Assembly (NCBI GenBank): GCA_946482165.1
Contig: CAMLQS010000155.1
Location: 1-11,114 of the forward strand
DNA: 11,114 bases
From: an uncultured Verrucomicrobiota bacterium
GTDB taxonomy: Bacteria > Verrucomicrobiota > Verrucomicrobiae > Opitutales > Opitutaceae
Reading direction: 5' to 3'
The notes beneath the pieces are model-generated. The model did no database searches, had not been told where the DNA came from, and was given only the letters and a program-made list of their open reading frames with translations. This document shows, piece by piece, positions 1 through 10,950 of the stretch (positions are counted from its first letter, which is position 1; every line of letters begins with the position of its first letter). Made by a program: the position numbers and the translations under genes.

Positions 1-1738
1 CGGACGAGTTCGGGCATGTATTTGGGAGGCACGGAGCCGATGGTCATCACGGCCTCGTGGTAGCGTCCGAGATCGAAGGCTTCGCCGAGTTCGCGTTGGA
101 TGGTTTGGCGAAGCCGGTAGTGTGCCATGCGGCCGACGAAGTAGGTGCTGAGCTGGACGGAGCTTTGTTTGGCGCGGATGACCTTCAGCTTCGCCTCGCC
201 CTCGGATTGAAATGCGCCGTCGACGAGCAGGCGCATGGCCTCGTCGTCGGTCATGGCGGCGCAGTGCATCTTGTAGTCGAGGATCGAGTTCACCACGGCG
301 CGGAGGTAGAACTTCAGCTGCATGAGGCGGAGGCGCAGGTCGCCGTCGCCGTAGCCGGCGTCGAGCATGGAGACCTCGTTGTAGACGGCCCAGCCCTCGA
401 TGTAGCTGCCGGATTGGAGAACGCGGCGGATGAGCGAGGGGTGGCGGTTGGCATACTCGAGTTGCACGTAGTGGCCGGGATAGGCCTCGTGCAGCGTGAG
501 GATCTTGAGCATGTGGCCGTTGTATTCCTCGAGGAAGCTGCGCTTCTGCGCCTCGGTCCAGTCGGAGGGCGGCGGGCTGACGGCGTAGTAGCTCGGGCCC
601 TCGGGGTCGAGGGGCGGCGAGTTTTCCATGTAGGCGAGCGAGTTGCCGCGCCGGAACTCGGGCATCTCGATGATGGAGCAGCGGTCGGGTTCGGGCAGGC
701 GCAAGTAGTCGTGTTTGGCGATGAAGGTCTTGAGGTCCGCGACGGTGGCGCGGACGGCGGTCAACAGGCCCTCGGCGTCGGGGTGCTCGCGGTTGACCTC
801 GCCGGTGACGGCGCGGACCAGCTCGAGCCGGCCGGCGGGGTCGTCGGGCGGCGGAACGCGGTTCGGGAAGTAGCGCGGCCAGAGTTGCCGGGCGACGACG
901 TGCAACTCCTGGTGGACGCGGGTGAATTCGGCCTCGGCGTCGGCGAGGTTTTGCTCGGGGTCGACGGCGGCGCCGATCTCGAAGGCAAATTTCTGGCCGA
1001 ACTTTTCGCGGCCGAGGCGCCATTCGGGATCGGCGCGTTCGCGCAGGCTTTCGAGGAAGGTCTGGTGCTCGCGAAGGGCGGCGGCGACCTTGGCGGCGGA
1101 CGCGGCAAGCTCGGCACGGCGCGGGGTTTCGCCGACGTAGGAGAGGAGCTCGCTCTCGTAGAAGGCGATCGCTCCAAGATTCTGGCGGATGGCGGTTTCG
1201 AGGACGGGCGCGGCAGGGCGGGTGAGGGCGCGGCGGGCCTCGGCGAGGATGCGCGGCATCTCGGCCATGCGCGCGAGGGTGTTGGCGACGTTGGTCTCCT
1301 TGGGCGCGGTGGATTGGGCGACGAGGGCGTAGACGCTGTCGTTGAGGTAGCGGCCGTAGGTGCGCGGGTCGGTCTCGAAGGGGCGCAGCTCGGCGGCGGT
1401 CCAGAGCTGGGCGGCGAGCTCGTTGCGCAGGATCTCGAAGTCGATCTGGCCGTCGCGGGAGAGGTTTTGGAAATCAACCCGGCGCGGCAGCTCGTCGAGC
1501 GTGCGGCGGGCGAGCTCGCTCCAGCGGGCGCGGGCCTCGGCGGAGATGTCGTCGAGACGTTCGTCGAAGCGGTGGTCGCCGAGGCCGGTGGCGCCGGTCG
1601 GCTGGAGGTGGAAGTTCTCTTCGAGGTAGCCGCGGAAAAACTCCTGCAGGCGACCATCCTCGGCTGGCTGCGCTAGGCTGGACACGGCGGAAAGGAACGA
1701 GAGTGCGGCGGCGGGAAGGACCCGGGAGACGGTGCGCG

Positions 1739-1742
<4 letters not shown>
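1..1742 (-). CDS. DUF885 family metallopeptidase-like exported protein (C-terminus cut by window edge)
   Basis: The reading frame starts at an ATG at 1742-1740 and stays open to the left edge, giving 580 residues; it is partial. Residues 1-24 look like a Sec signal peptide (MTRTVSRVLPAAALSFLS, then AVSSLA before Q), so the product is probably periplasmic or extracellular. The DUF885 signature is clear: HEAYPGH at residues 418-424 followed by EGWAVYNE at 449-456. This pattern of two histidines plus a downstream glutamate resembles a zinc site of the HExxH-like metallopeptidase type. The last visible residues (GSVPPKYMPELV) resemble the usual end of the family, so probably only a short tail is missing. 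The gene is last in an operon with two other peptidases and its ATG overlaps the stop of the S9 gene by four bases. No Shine-Dalgarno sequence is visible upstream (the region is C-rich), which fits coupled translation. Family assignment is confident; peptidase activity and substrate are inferred from motif and context. Confidence 0.9.
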
Positions 1743-4314
<2,572 letters not shown>

Positions 4315-4318
<4 letters not shown>

Positions 4319-5652
4319 TTTTTGCGGGCGGGGCGGGACTTGGCGGCGGCGGGGCGGGCGGATCGGGCGCGGTTCATGCGCTCCTCGATTTCCTCGGCCT
4401 CGATCACGATGTCGGCCATGATGTCCACGGGGCCGGAGTCGGTGAGAAGGACGTCGTTTTCGAGCCGGACGGCGAAGCCCTCCTCGGGGATGTAGATGCC
4501 GGGCTCGACGGTCATGACCCAGCCGGCCTGCATCGGGCCGGTGGTGATGGCGACGTCGTGAACGTCGAGGCCGAGCGGGTGGCCGACGCCGTGCATGAAG
4601 TATTTCTTCACGGCGGGTGCGTCGGGGGTCTGGCGCTTGATATCGGCGGGCTTGAGCAGGCCGAGCTTGAGCAGCTCCTCCTCGACGTAGCTCTCGGCCT
4701 CCTTTTGCCAGTCCTTCGGTTTTTTGCCTGGGACGAGGCCGGCGGTGCAGCGGCGGAGCACGTGGAGGACGGAGTCGTAGACGGCGCGCTGGCGCTTGGT
4801 GAAACGGCCGCCGACCGGGATGGTGCGGGTCATGTCGGCGTTGTAGTTCGCGTGGGTGCCGGCGACGTCGAGCAGGAGCAGTTCGCCGTCGCGGCAGGCG
4901 CGGTCGTTGGCGACGTAGTGGAGGCAGCAGGCGTTTTTGCCCGAGGCGACGATGGGCGGGTAGGCGAAGCGTCCGCCGCGGGAGATGAATTCGTGGGCGA
5001 ACTCCGCCTCGATCTCGTATTCCATCACGCCGGGGCGGGCGAGCCGGAGGACGCGGTTAAAGGCCGAGCCGGTGATGCGGCAGGCCTCGCGGAGGAGGCG
5101 AACCTCGGTCTCGGACTTCACGGCGCGGAGCCGGTGCATGATCGGGGCGAGACGATCGTAACGGTGAAGCGGATACCGGCGGAGGAGTTCGGCGACGAAC
5201 CGCGCCTCGCGGCTCTCGACCTCGATGACGGCGCGCTTGTGCTCGTTGGAGTTGAGGAAGGCGGCCGAGCACTCGCACATCAGGAGGTGGAAAAGCCTCG
5301 GGAAGGCGGCGAGCCACTGGATGTTTTGCACGCCGGTGCGGGCGCGGGCCTCGTCCTTGGCGAGTTTTTTCCCCTCCCAGAGCTCGTTCTCGTGGGTGGG
5401 TTCGCGAAGGAAGAGGATTTCGCGGTTCTTGGGGTCGTCGGCCTCGGGGTAGACCACGAGGATCGACTGCTCCTGCTCGACGCCGGTGAGGTAGAACAGG
5501 TCGGAATTGGCGACCGTGGTTTGCACGCCGTCGGCGTTGGTCGGGCAGATGTCGTTCGCGTTGACGACGGCGAGCGCGCCCGAAGGCAGCAGGCCGGCGA
5601 GGCGACGGCGATTTTGGACAAAAAAATCCGAAGGGATGGGCGGGTGGCGCAT
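4315..5652 (-). CDS. pepP: Xaa-Pro aminopeptidase (aminopeptidase P, M24B family)
   Basis: A 445-residue protein with the aminopeptidase P architecture: an N-terminal creatinase-like domain (about 1-170; FFVQNRRRLAGLLPSGALAV at residues 10-29 is typical) and a C-terminal pita-bread catalytic domain (about 180-425). All five expected dinuclear metal ligands are present: Asp262 (LLLDVAG), Asp273 (NADMTRT), His358 (HGVGHPLGLDVHD), Glu383 (TVEPGIYIPEEG) and Glu398 (RLEND). The accessory histidines of the family are also seen (His245 in CLHY, His354, His365). The enzyme removes an N-terminal residue preceding proline and needs divalent metal, usually Mn. There is no signal peptide, so it is expected in the cytoplasm, unlike the two downstream exported peptidases. 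The last 20 residues are a Lys/Arg/Ala-rich tail. It is the first gene of the peptidase operon; the ATG lies 178 bases from the end of the GH2 gene, and no clear Shine-Dalgarno sequence precedes it. Confidence 0.95.
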
Positions 5653-5708
5653 GGCGGGAAAATCAACTTTGGGGGATTCGTTTTCGGATTGGTCACGGAG
5701 CCAAGCCG

Positions 5709-5801
5709 GAGCTCCGACACAGAGTTCACAGAGGAAAGACGGCTAAAGTTTTTTGGATTGGGCTCTGTGCCCTCTGTGTCGGAGCTCTGTGTTCTCTGTG
5801 G
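5709..5801. repeat. Large imperfect inverted repeat with CTCTGTG copies
   Basis: Arm 5709-5733 (begins GAGCTCCGACACAGAG) is the reverse complement of 5763-5787 at 23 of 25 positions, with a 29-base spacer. The motif CTCTGTG occurs at 5763, 5772, 5785 and 5794, and its complement CACAGAG at 5718 and 5727. The whole is followed on the plus strand by a T-run (5805-5812). It fills most of the 178-base gap between the GH2 stop and the pepP start. Such CACAGAG/CTCTGTG-rich intergenic palindromes are, to my knowledge, dispersed in many bacterial genomes of this kind; here it may also end GH2 transcription or insulate pepP, but no T-run follows on the minus strand. Confidence 0.75.
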
Positions 5802-5830
5802 CCAATTTTTTTGTTTGGTCGTGGGCCGGA

Positions 5831-8476
5831 TCAGCGGGTGGCGGGGGCGGCGACGGTCTCGAAGCTCAGCTCGGCGGGGGCGAGGCCGGGGGCGGTGGCG
5901 TGGACGCGGATGGCGCCGGGCTGGCCGGCGCGGGGGCGCAGGATGGCGAGGACGAGGCCGTTGTAGGCGGGGCGGGTGGGCGACTGGAAGGAGACGTGGC
6001 TGGTGGCGTCGCCGTTGTCGGTGGCGGCGACCTCGGCCGGACCCTCGACGGTGAACGTCACCGGAGCGTCGGCGCGGGGCGCGAGGCGGCCATTTGCGTC
6101 GACAATCGAGGCGGTGACAAAGCCGAGGTCGTGGCCGTCGGCGCGGAGGAGTGAGCGGTCGATCTCGAGCTTGATCGCGGCGGGGGCGCCGGCGGTCTGG
6201 ACGACGTCCTCGGCCCAAGGCGCGCCGTTTTTGTAGGTGACAACCTTGAGTTCGCCGGGGGCGTAGACGACGTCGTTCCAGCGGAAACGGTATTCGAAGG
6301 GGCCGCGTTTTTTGCGTCCGAGGGACTGGCCGTTTAGGAAGAGCTCGGCCTCGTCGCCGGAGGTATAGACGTGGACGGGGGTGACTTCGCCGACGCGCTC
6401 GGGCCAGGTCCAGTGCGGGAGGATGTGCGCCATGGGAAGCTCGGGGCGCCAGCGGGACTGGTAGAGGTAGAAGCGGTCCTTTTTGAAGCCGGCGAGGTCG
6501 ACGATGCCGAAGTAGGAGCTGCGCGAGGGGGCCTTGTTTTTCGCCATGGTCTCGAGCTCTTCCTTCATGCGCGCGATCTGCTCGGGATCGTTGAGGTTCA
6601 TCAGCGCGGAACCGTCCTCGGTGTAGGGCGTGGGCTCGCCGAGGTAGTCGAAGCCGGTCCAGACGAACTCGCCGAGGGTGGCGGGTGTCTCGTCGAGCCA
6701 CTTGAATTCGGCGTCGGGGGTCCATGCCCAGCGCGGGGCGTAGAGATCGTAGGAGCTCATCTGGAAGCGGCTCATGCCGCCGCTCTTGGGCTCGGTGACG
6801 GGGAAGAAGTATTCGCCGCGGGAGCTGACGGTGGATGCGGTCTCGCTGCCGTAGACGGGGATGTCGGGCGAGGATTCGCGGAACTTTTTATAGAACATGC
6901 TTCGGTAGTTGAAACCGAATACGTCGAAGATGCGCTGGTAGCCGTTGAAGCCGACGGGCGTGTTGTTGACGCCGGCGGTGGCGCCGCGGGTGGAGTCTTC
7001 CTCGCGCACGATGGCGACGAGGCGCCTGGCGATCTCGGCGTTGTCGGGATGCTCGACGTTCACGATCTCGTTGCCGACGCTCCAGAGGATGAGGGAGGGG
7101 TGGTTGCGATCGCGGCGGATCATGGCGCGGAGATCGCGCTCGGACCAGTCGTTGAAGATGCGGCCGTAGTCGTTGGGCGTCTTGCCCCAATGCCAGCAGT
7201 CGAAGGATTCGCCGATGACGAGCAGGCCGAGGCGATCGCAAAGGTCGAGCAGCTCGGGGGCGGCGGGATTGTGGGTGGTGCGAATGGCGTTTACGCCCAT
7301 CTCCTTCAGGATCTCGAGCTGGCGCTCGGCGGCGCGGGTGTTGAAGGCCGCGCCGAGCGCGCCGAGATCGTGATGCTGGGATACGCCGTTGAGCGGGAGG
7401 CGCTCGCCGTTGAGGAGGAAGCCGCGCTCGGCGTGGAACTCGATGCGCCGGATGCCGAAGGGCGTCTCGTATTCGTCAACCACTACGCCCTCGCGCAGGA
7501 CCTGGGTGACGGCGAGGTAACGCTGCGGGGAGCCGAGGCTCCAGAGGCGGGGATGGGAGACGGGGATGGTCTGCGCGAGAGTGGAGGACGCGCCGGCGGG
7601 GACGGAAAGGGCCTCGGGGGAGGAGGAGGCGACGGGTTCAAGGCGGGCGCCTTCGGCGTCGAGACGGTAGAGGCGGGTGCGGAGCCGGAGGGCGGCCGGG
7701 GCGGCGTCGTGGTTCTCGACGGTGGTCTCGATGCGAACGGTGGCGAGATCGAGGGCGACCTTGGGAGTGGTGATGCGCGTGCCCCATTGGCCGACGTGGA
7801 CGGGGGCGGTGCGGACGAGGCGGACGTTGCGGTAGATGCCGCCGCCGGGATACCAGCGGGAAGAGTCTTCGGGGTTATCGACGCGGATCGCGACGGTGTT
7901 GCGTTCGCCGGCGCGCAGGAAGGGCGTGAGATCGACGCGGAAAGAGCTGTAGCCGTAGGGCCAGCCGCCGGCGAACAGGCCGTTGCACCAGACGGTGGCG
8001 TAGGACATGGCGCCATCGACCTCGAGGTAGTGGCGCTGGCCGGGCGTGGTAGCGGGGACGGCGGGAAGATCGAAGCTCTTGCGATACCACGCGACGCCCC
8101 ACCACGGGAGCTTTCCGGTGTGGCCGGGGTATTCCATTTTAAACGGACCCTCGACGCCCCAGTCGTGGGGCAGGTCGAGCTTGCGCCAGGAGCTGTCGTC
8201 GAAGGTGGCGAGCGCGGCGTCGACGCGCGGGAACGCGGGTGCGCCGGGGGCGGGGGCCGGGCTGCGGGTGAAGGCGTTGCTGTGGTAGAGCAGGGCGGGT
8301 TTGAGCTTCGCGTAGGAGACGGCGTCGCCGAGATCGGTCGGGTCGCCTTTGCGAAAGGACCAGCCGGCGTTGAAATCGAGCGTTTCGCGGGGCGAGGACG
8401 AGCCGGGGGCGTCGGCTTGGAGCGCGAGGGGAAGGCCGAGGAGAAGCAAGGCGAAGAAAGCGAAGACGTTTTTCAT
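5831..8476 (-). CDS. Exported GH2 beta-galactosidase-like glycoside hydrolase
   Basis: An 881-residue protein beginning at the ATG at 8476-8474. This start is preferred over an in-frame upstream extension to 8641 because it opens directly with a signal peptide (MKNVFAFFALLLLGLPLAL, cleavage near residue 20-23), and the extension would run through the operator and the regulator start. Domains in order: N-terminal jelly-roll sugar-binding domain (about 32-225, with DLPHDWGVEGPF and RWYPGGGIYRNV), Ig-like domain (about 235-345), and TIM barrel (about 350-620) with acid/base Glu470 in WSVGNE and nucleophile Glu545 in VYGSETAS. These are followed by a DUF4982-type beta domain (about 690-760) and a C-terminal Ig/invasin-like domain (about 765-875). 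This layout is common in exported Bacteroidetes and Verrucomicrobia beta-galactosidases, but GH2 also includes other specificities, so the substrate is uncertain. It is divergent from the regulator gene, which likely controls it. Confidence 0.93.
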   Translation of the reverse strand: MKNVFAFFALLLLGLPLALQADAPGSSSPRETLDFNAGWSFRKGDPTDLGDAVSYAKLKPALLYHSNAFTRSPAPAPGAPAFPRVDAALATFDDSSWRKLDLPHDWGVEGPFKMEYPGHTGKLPWWGVAWYRKSFDLPAVPATTPGQRHYLEVDGAMSYATVWCNGLFAGGWPYGYSSFRVDLTPFLRAGERNTVAIRVDNPEDSSRWYPGGGIYRNVRLVRTAPVHVGQWGTRITTPKVALDLATVRIETTVENHDAAPAALRLRTRLYRLDAEGARLEPVASSSPEALSVPAGASSTLAQTIPVSHPRLWSLGSPQRYLAVTQVLREGVVVDEYETPFGIRRIEFHAERGFLLNGERLPLNGVSQHHDLGALGAAFNTRAAERQLEILKEMGVNAIRTTHNPAAPELLDLCDRLGLLVIGESFDCWHWGKTPNDYGRIFNDWSERDLRAMIRRDRNHPSLILWSVGNEIVNVEHPDNAEIARRLVAIVREEDSTRGATAGVNNTPVGFNGYQRIFDVFGFNYRSMFYKKFRESSPDIPVYGSETASTVSSRGEYFFPVTEPKSGGMSRFQMSSYDLYAPRWAWTPDAEFKWLDETPATLGEFVWTGFDYLGEPTPYTEDGSALMNLNDPEQIARMKEELETMAKNKAPSRSSYFGIVDLAGFKKDRFYLYQSRWRPELPMAHILPHWTWPERVGEVTPVHVYTSGDEAELFLNGQSLGRKKRGPFEYRFRWNDVVYAPGELKVVTYKNGAPWAEDVVQTAGAPAAIKLEIDRSLLRADGHDLGFVTASIVDANGRLAPRADAPVTFTVEGPAEVAATDNGDATSHVSFQSPTRPAYNGLVLAILRPRAGQPGAIRVHATAPGLAPAELSFETVAAPATR

Positions 8477-8576
8477 GAGACTGGGTTCGCGGCGGATGCG
8501 GCCTGGAGGACGGCGCGGGGAGGCCCGAAGCCTTGGCGGCGGGGAGGGGGCAGCAAACGGAAAGGGCCGGGCGCCG

Positions 8577-8597
8577 CTTGTCTTTTGATAAGACAAG
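8577..8597. promoter_or_regulatory. Perfect 8-bp inverted repeat, probable regulator operator
   Basis: CTTGTCTT at 8577-8584 is repeated as its exact complement AAGACAAG at 8590-8597, with a 5-base spacer (TTGAT). It is an AT-rich island in a GC-rich 127-base divergent region (8477-8603), centred at 8587, about 110 bases upstream of the GH2 ATG and just 7 bases before the first possible ATG of the regulator. Size and symmetry fit a dimeric GntR-type wing-helix protein. The likely role is autoregulation plus control of the GH2 gene by the adjacent regulator. No separate convincing -35/-10 pair was found, but AT-rich stretches inside the palindrome could overlap a promoter element. Confidence 0.7.
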
Positions 8598-8603
8598 TCG
8601 AGG

Positions 8604-9689
8604 ATGTGCCGACCGGATATGAACCCGATGCCTCGACGCATATTGCTGAGTGATCAGACCGCGACGGTGTTGCGCGAAGGCCTGGAGGCGGGCCGGTGGG
8701 GCGGATTCTTGCCGAGCGAGTCGGAGCTGTGCCGCGAGTTGGAGATCAGCCGGGTGACCTTGCGGCGAGCTTTGGAGCAACTGGTGCGCGAGCGCAGGCT
8801 GGAGGCGGGAGGGCGGGGGCGGCACCACCGCATCTGCGCGAAGCGGACGGCCCAACCGGCCGCGGAGGGGCGAACGCTGCGCGTGCTGGCGCCGTATCCG
8901 CTGACCGCGCTTGGCTCGGTGAGCCACGAGGCGCTGGTCGAGTTGGGTGCGAGGATTGCGCGGCTGGGTTACCGGATGGAGTTCGAGCACCGGCCGATGC
9001 TTTTCAAGCGGCACAGCCCGGAGGATCTGGAACGGCTCGACGCGCTGCCCGACACGGCGGGCTGGCTGTTGCTGTATTCGACGGAACCGATGCAGCGCTG
9101 GTTTGCGGATAGGCCGCGGATCAGCCTGGCGCTCGGACGGGTGCATGAGGGTGTGGAGGTGCCCTGCGTGTATCCGGACAACAAGGCGGCCGCCCGGCAC
9201 GCCGCGGGGAAGCTGCACCGTCGGGGGCGTCGCGACGCGGTGTATATCCGCGAGCGGTTCACCAGCTTGGGAGACCGGATGGCGTCGGAAGTTTTCGAGG
9301 AGGAAATGCGACGGCTCGGCGGGCAGGCGCGCGTGGTGGTTTACGACTCGAAGGAGACGACGGTGGAAGAAGTGGTCGAGAGGCTACTCGCGACGCGGCC
9401 GCGGCCGACGGCGATCTTCACCTCGAGCCCGGAGACGAGCTTGGGCGTTTTGTGCGTGCTCCTGCGCGCGCAGGTGCGGGTGCCGGAGGAGATGGCCTTG
9501 GTGGCCGGCTGGGACGACGAGTTTTTAGGGCACACGGTGCCGTCGATCGCGCGTTACCGGGTGGAGGGCGCGGCGCTGGGGCGAAAGCTCGCGCAAATGC
9601 TCACGGATCTTTTTGCGCATGGCCCGGGAAAGGCGCGGGCTTTGCGCGTGCTGCCGAAGTTCGTGCCGGGCGGGACGCTGGGGGCGTAG
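8604..9689 (+). CDS. GntR-HTH / LacI-sensor hybrid transcriptional regulator
   Basis: A 361-residue DNA-binding protein if the first ATG is used. The N-terminal part (residues about 12-75) is a GntR-type winged helix: GGFLPSESELCRELEISRVT is followed by LRRALEQLVRERRL, the classic LPSE...L...ISR.TLRRAL pattern. After a basic linker (RGRHHRICAKR) comes a periplasmic-binding-protein-like sensor domain (about 92-355) ending in VAGWDDEFLGHTVPSIARYRVEGAALGRKLAQML-like LacI features, split here by position 312-345. This AraR-like fusion usually senses a sugar and represses catabolic genes. Starts at 8619 (M6) and 8628 (M9) are also possible: the first ATG has GAGG directly against it with no spacing, and M9 gives the typical GntR N-terminus. 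It is divergent from the GH2 gene, so the inducer is probably a product of that enzyme. Effector identity is unknown. Confidence 0.9.
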   Translation: MCRPDMNPMPRRILLSDQTATVLREGLEAGRWGGFLPSESELCRELEISRVTLRRALEQLVRERRLEAGGRGRHHRICAKRTAQPAAEGRTLRVLAPYPLTALGSVSHEALVELGARIARLGYRMEFEHRPMLFKRHSPEDLERLDALPDTAGWLLLYSTEPMQRWFADRPRISLALGRVHEGVEVPCVYPDNKAAARHAAGKLHRRGRRDAVYIRERFTSLGDRMASEVFEEEMRRLGGQARVVVYDSKETTVEEVVERLLATRPRPTAIFTSSPETSLGVLCVLLRAQVRVPEEMALVAGWDDEFLGHTVPSIARYRVEGAALGRKLAQMLTDLFAHGPGKARALRVLPKFVPGGTLGA

Positions 9690-9754
9690 CCGAACTCGTG
9701 CAGTAGATCGGGTGCATCAGTCCGGCTTATCAGCGGCTGGATGCGTTTGGGTTG

Positions 9755-9784
9755 GGTGGACGGGCGGGTCGGCGTCCGCCCACC
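9755..9784. terminator. GC-rich stem-loop between convergent genes (possible bidirectional terminator)
   Basis: Bases 9755-9763 (GGTGGACGG) pair with 9776-9784 (CCGCCCACC) at 8 of 9 positions, with a 12-base loop. It sits in the 170-base gap between the regulator stop (9689) and the transglutaminase stop (9860), where both genes converge. There is no T-run on either side, so an intrinsic terminator role is only possible. The rest of the gap shows no gene. Confidence 0.35.
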
Positions 9785-9859
9785 TCGGAGGGAAAGTTAG
9801 TTGGGCGCGGGTGGAGCGTGCGGCGAAAATGCGACCGATCACCGCCACGCGAACACGAC

Positions 9860-10765
9860 CTATCCGATTCGCACGACGGATTGATTGTCCAACCGCTTCG
9901 AGAAATCGAGCGGATCGCCGGCCTCGACCGTCCCTGCGGCCACTTGATACGCCCATACCTGAAAGTAACTCAAGGACGCGGCGCCGAAGATCGTGGAAAA
10001 GGCGCCGTCCACCGCATCTTGGCCGCAGGAGACTTTGATGCGCCCGATCCGTGGCACATGAAAACGAGCGTCGGTCGTGAACCAGTGCCCGCCGACGTAG
10101 ACCTCCGCGTAGGCGTGGAAATCCATGTGGTTGAGCGGATCTGGAAAACCGATGTCGGGCAGGTGACCGGTCACGTAGCGCGCCGGGATGTTGAACGTGC
10201 GGTTCAGCGCTATGACCAGGTGGGCGAAATCACGGCACACGCCGTAGCCGCGCTGCAGAATATCCCATGCCGAGAGATCGGCCCGGCCCGACAGGTAGCG
10301 ATACTCGATGTTGTCGTGGACCCATCGGCTGATCGCGGCGACCCGTGGCAGACCATTTTCTATATGGCCGAATTTCGCCCAGGCGAAATCGACGAGTTTG
10401 TCCGAGTCGCAATACCGGCTCGGCATCGTGTAGCGGATCAGTTCCGAGGGCAGTTGGTCGGGGGCGCAGGGCGTGACCGGCGGAAGGTCGTGGTTATCCG
10501 GACGAGATGAAAGCCCGACGACGGCGTCGTGTTGGACGTAGTGGGTGCCGCGGGCGAGCGTGAGCCGCTGAACCTGGTTGCCGTGGCTGTCCGTGAACTC
10601 GCCGACCGCGACGTTTTCGCCGAGCGAGAGCCGTTCGGAGATCACCGCATGATTGCGATCAGGCCGCGGCCGCAGGTTAAGGAGCAGGGAGGCGGTGCCC
10701 GTGACCTCGTAGACGAGGCTGCAGCCGACGCGCACCGTGATGTCGAAACAGGGCGCGGGTATCAT
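9860..10765 (-). CDS. Transglutaminase-like cysteine protein
   Basis: A 301-residue protein from the ATG at 10765-10763. An in-frame GTG at 10831 would add 22 residues rich in Pro/Arg/Lys that do not look like the family, so the ATG is preferred. Residues about 1-110 form a beta-rich N-terminal region (FDITVRVGCSLVYEVTG, LNLRPRPDRNH), and about 120-245 form the transglutaminase core. The expected catalytic triad is present: Cys177 in GYGVCRDFAHL, His217 in MDFHAYAEVYV and Asp232 in TTDARFHV. Bacterial members of this superfamily are mostly thiol proteases, amidases or of unknown function, not protein cross-linkers. There is no signal peptide or membrane segment, so a cytoplasmic place is expected. 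It is convergent with the regulator and 185 bases from the small membrane-protein gene on the same strand. The core assignment is strong; reaction and substrate are unknown. Confidence 0.88.
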   Translation of the reverse strand: MIPAPCFDITVRVGCSLVYEVTGTASLLLNLRPRPDRNHAVISERLSLGENVAVGEFTDSHGNQVQRLTLARGTHYVQHDAVVGLSSRPDNHDLPPVTPCAPDQLPSELIRYTMPSRYCDSDKLVDFAWAKFGHIENGLPRVAAISRWVHDNIEYRYLSGRADLSAWDILQRGYGVCRDFAHLVIALNRTFNIPARYVTGHLPDIGFPDPLNHMDFHAYAEVYVGGHWFTTDARFHVPRIGRIKVSCGQDAVDGAFSTIFGAASLSYFQVWAYQVAAGTVEAGDPLDFSKRLDNQSVVRIG

Positions 10766-10860
10766 CGCCGCAGGTCGCTTCGGGAGAGGTTGAGATTTTC
10801 GAGCACGAGGCGGCGATAGCAGGAACAGCACCGAAAAACATGAAACTGTGGCGGCATCGG

Positions 10861-10890
10861 GTAGGCGGGAACGCAGCGGCCCCGCCCTAC
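10861..10890. repeat. GC-rich hairpin upstream of the transglutaminase-like gene
   Basis: GTAGGCGGG (10861-10869) pairs with CCCGCCCTAC (10881-10890) with a single bulged base and an 11-base loop. It lies in the 185-base gap (10766-10950) between two minus-strand genes. It could be the terminator of the small membrane-protein gene or a member of a dispersed palindrome family; no T-run follows on the minus strand. A second GC-rich symmetry (two CCGCGG-like copies at about 10910-10946) lies between it and that gene's stop. Confidence 0.45.
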
Positions 10891-10950
10891 CTACAACCCG
10901 AACGGGCGTCCGCGGTTTTTGCCGGTGCGGCGTTGCCTCCCGCGGCGGCG

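Noticed and set aside
57..1676. Long plus-strand open frame (539 codons) opposite the DUF885 gene
   Set aside because: It is low-complexity Gly/Ala/Val/Glu-rich, has no recognisable domain, and lies opposite a frame with a signal peptide and the HEAYPGH/EGWAVYNE motifs. High GC keeps antisense frames open.
5805..5820. T-run after the inverted repeat as a plus-strand terminator
   Set aside because: No plus-strand gene ends here; both flanking genes are on the minus strand, where no T-run follows the hairpin.
8477..8641. N-terminal extension of the GH2 protein by 55 residues
   Set aside because: It would bury the signal peptide, run through the operator palindrome and overlap the regulator start; the extension is Pro/Arg-rich and non-conserved in look.
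6371..8653. Very long plus-strand open frame (760 codons) opposite the GH2 gene
   Set aside because: The composition is Gly/Ala/Val/Glu-biased with no domain, as expected for the complement of GC-rich codons, while the minus strand encodes a full GH2 protein with both catalytic glutamates.
8139..9218. Minus-strand frame (359 codons) spanning the GH2 5' end and the regulator
   Set aside because: It crosses the divergent promoter and two real genes, and is Arg/Pro/His-rich with no domain.
9752..10510. Plus-strand frame (252 codons) opposite the transglutaminase-like gene
   Set aside because: No family resemblance; the opposite strand has an intact Cys-His-Asp triad and family motifs.
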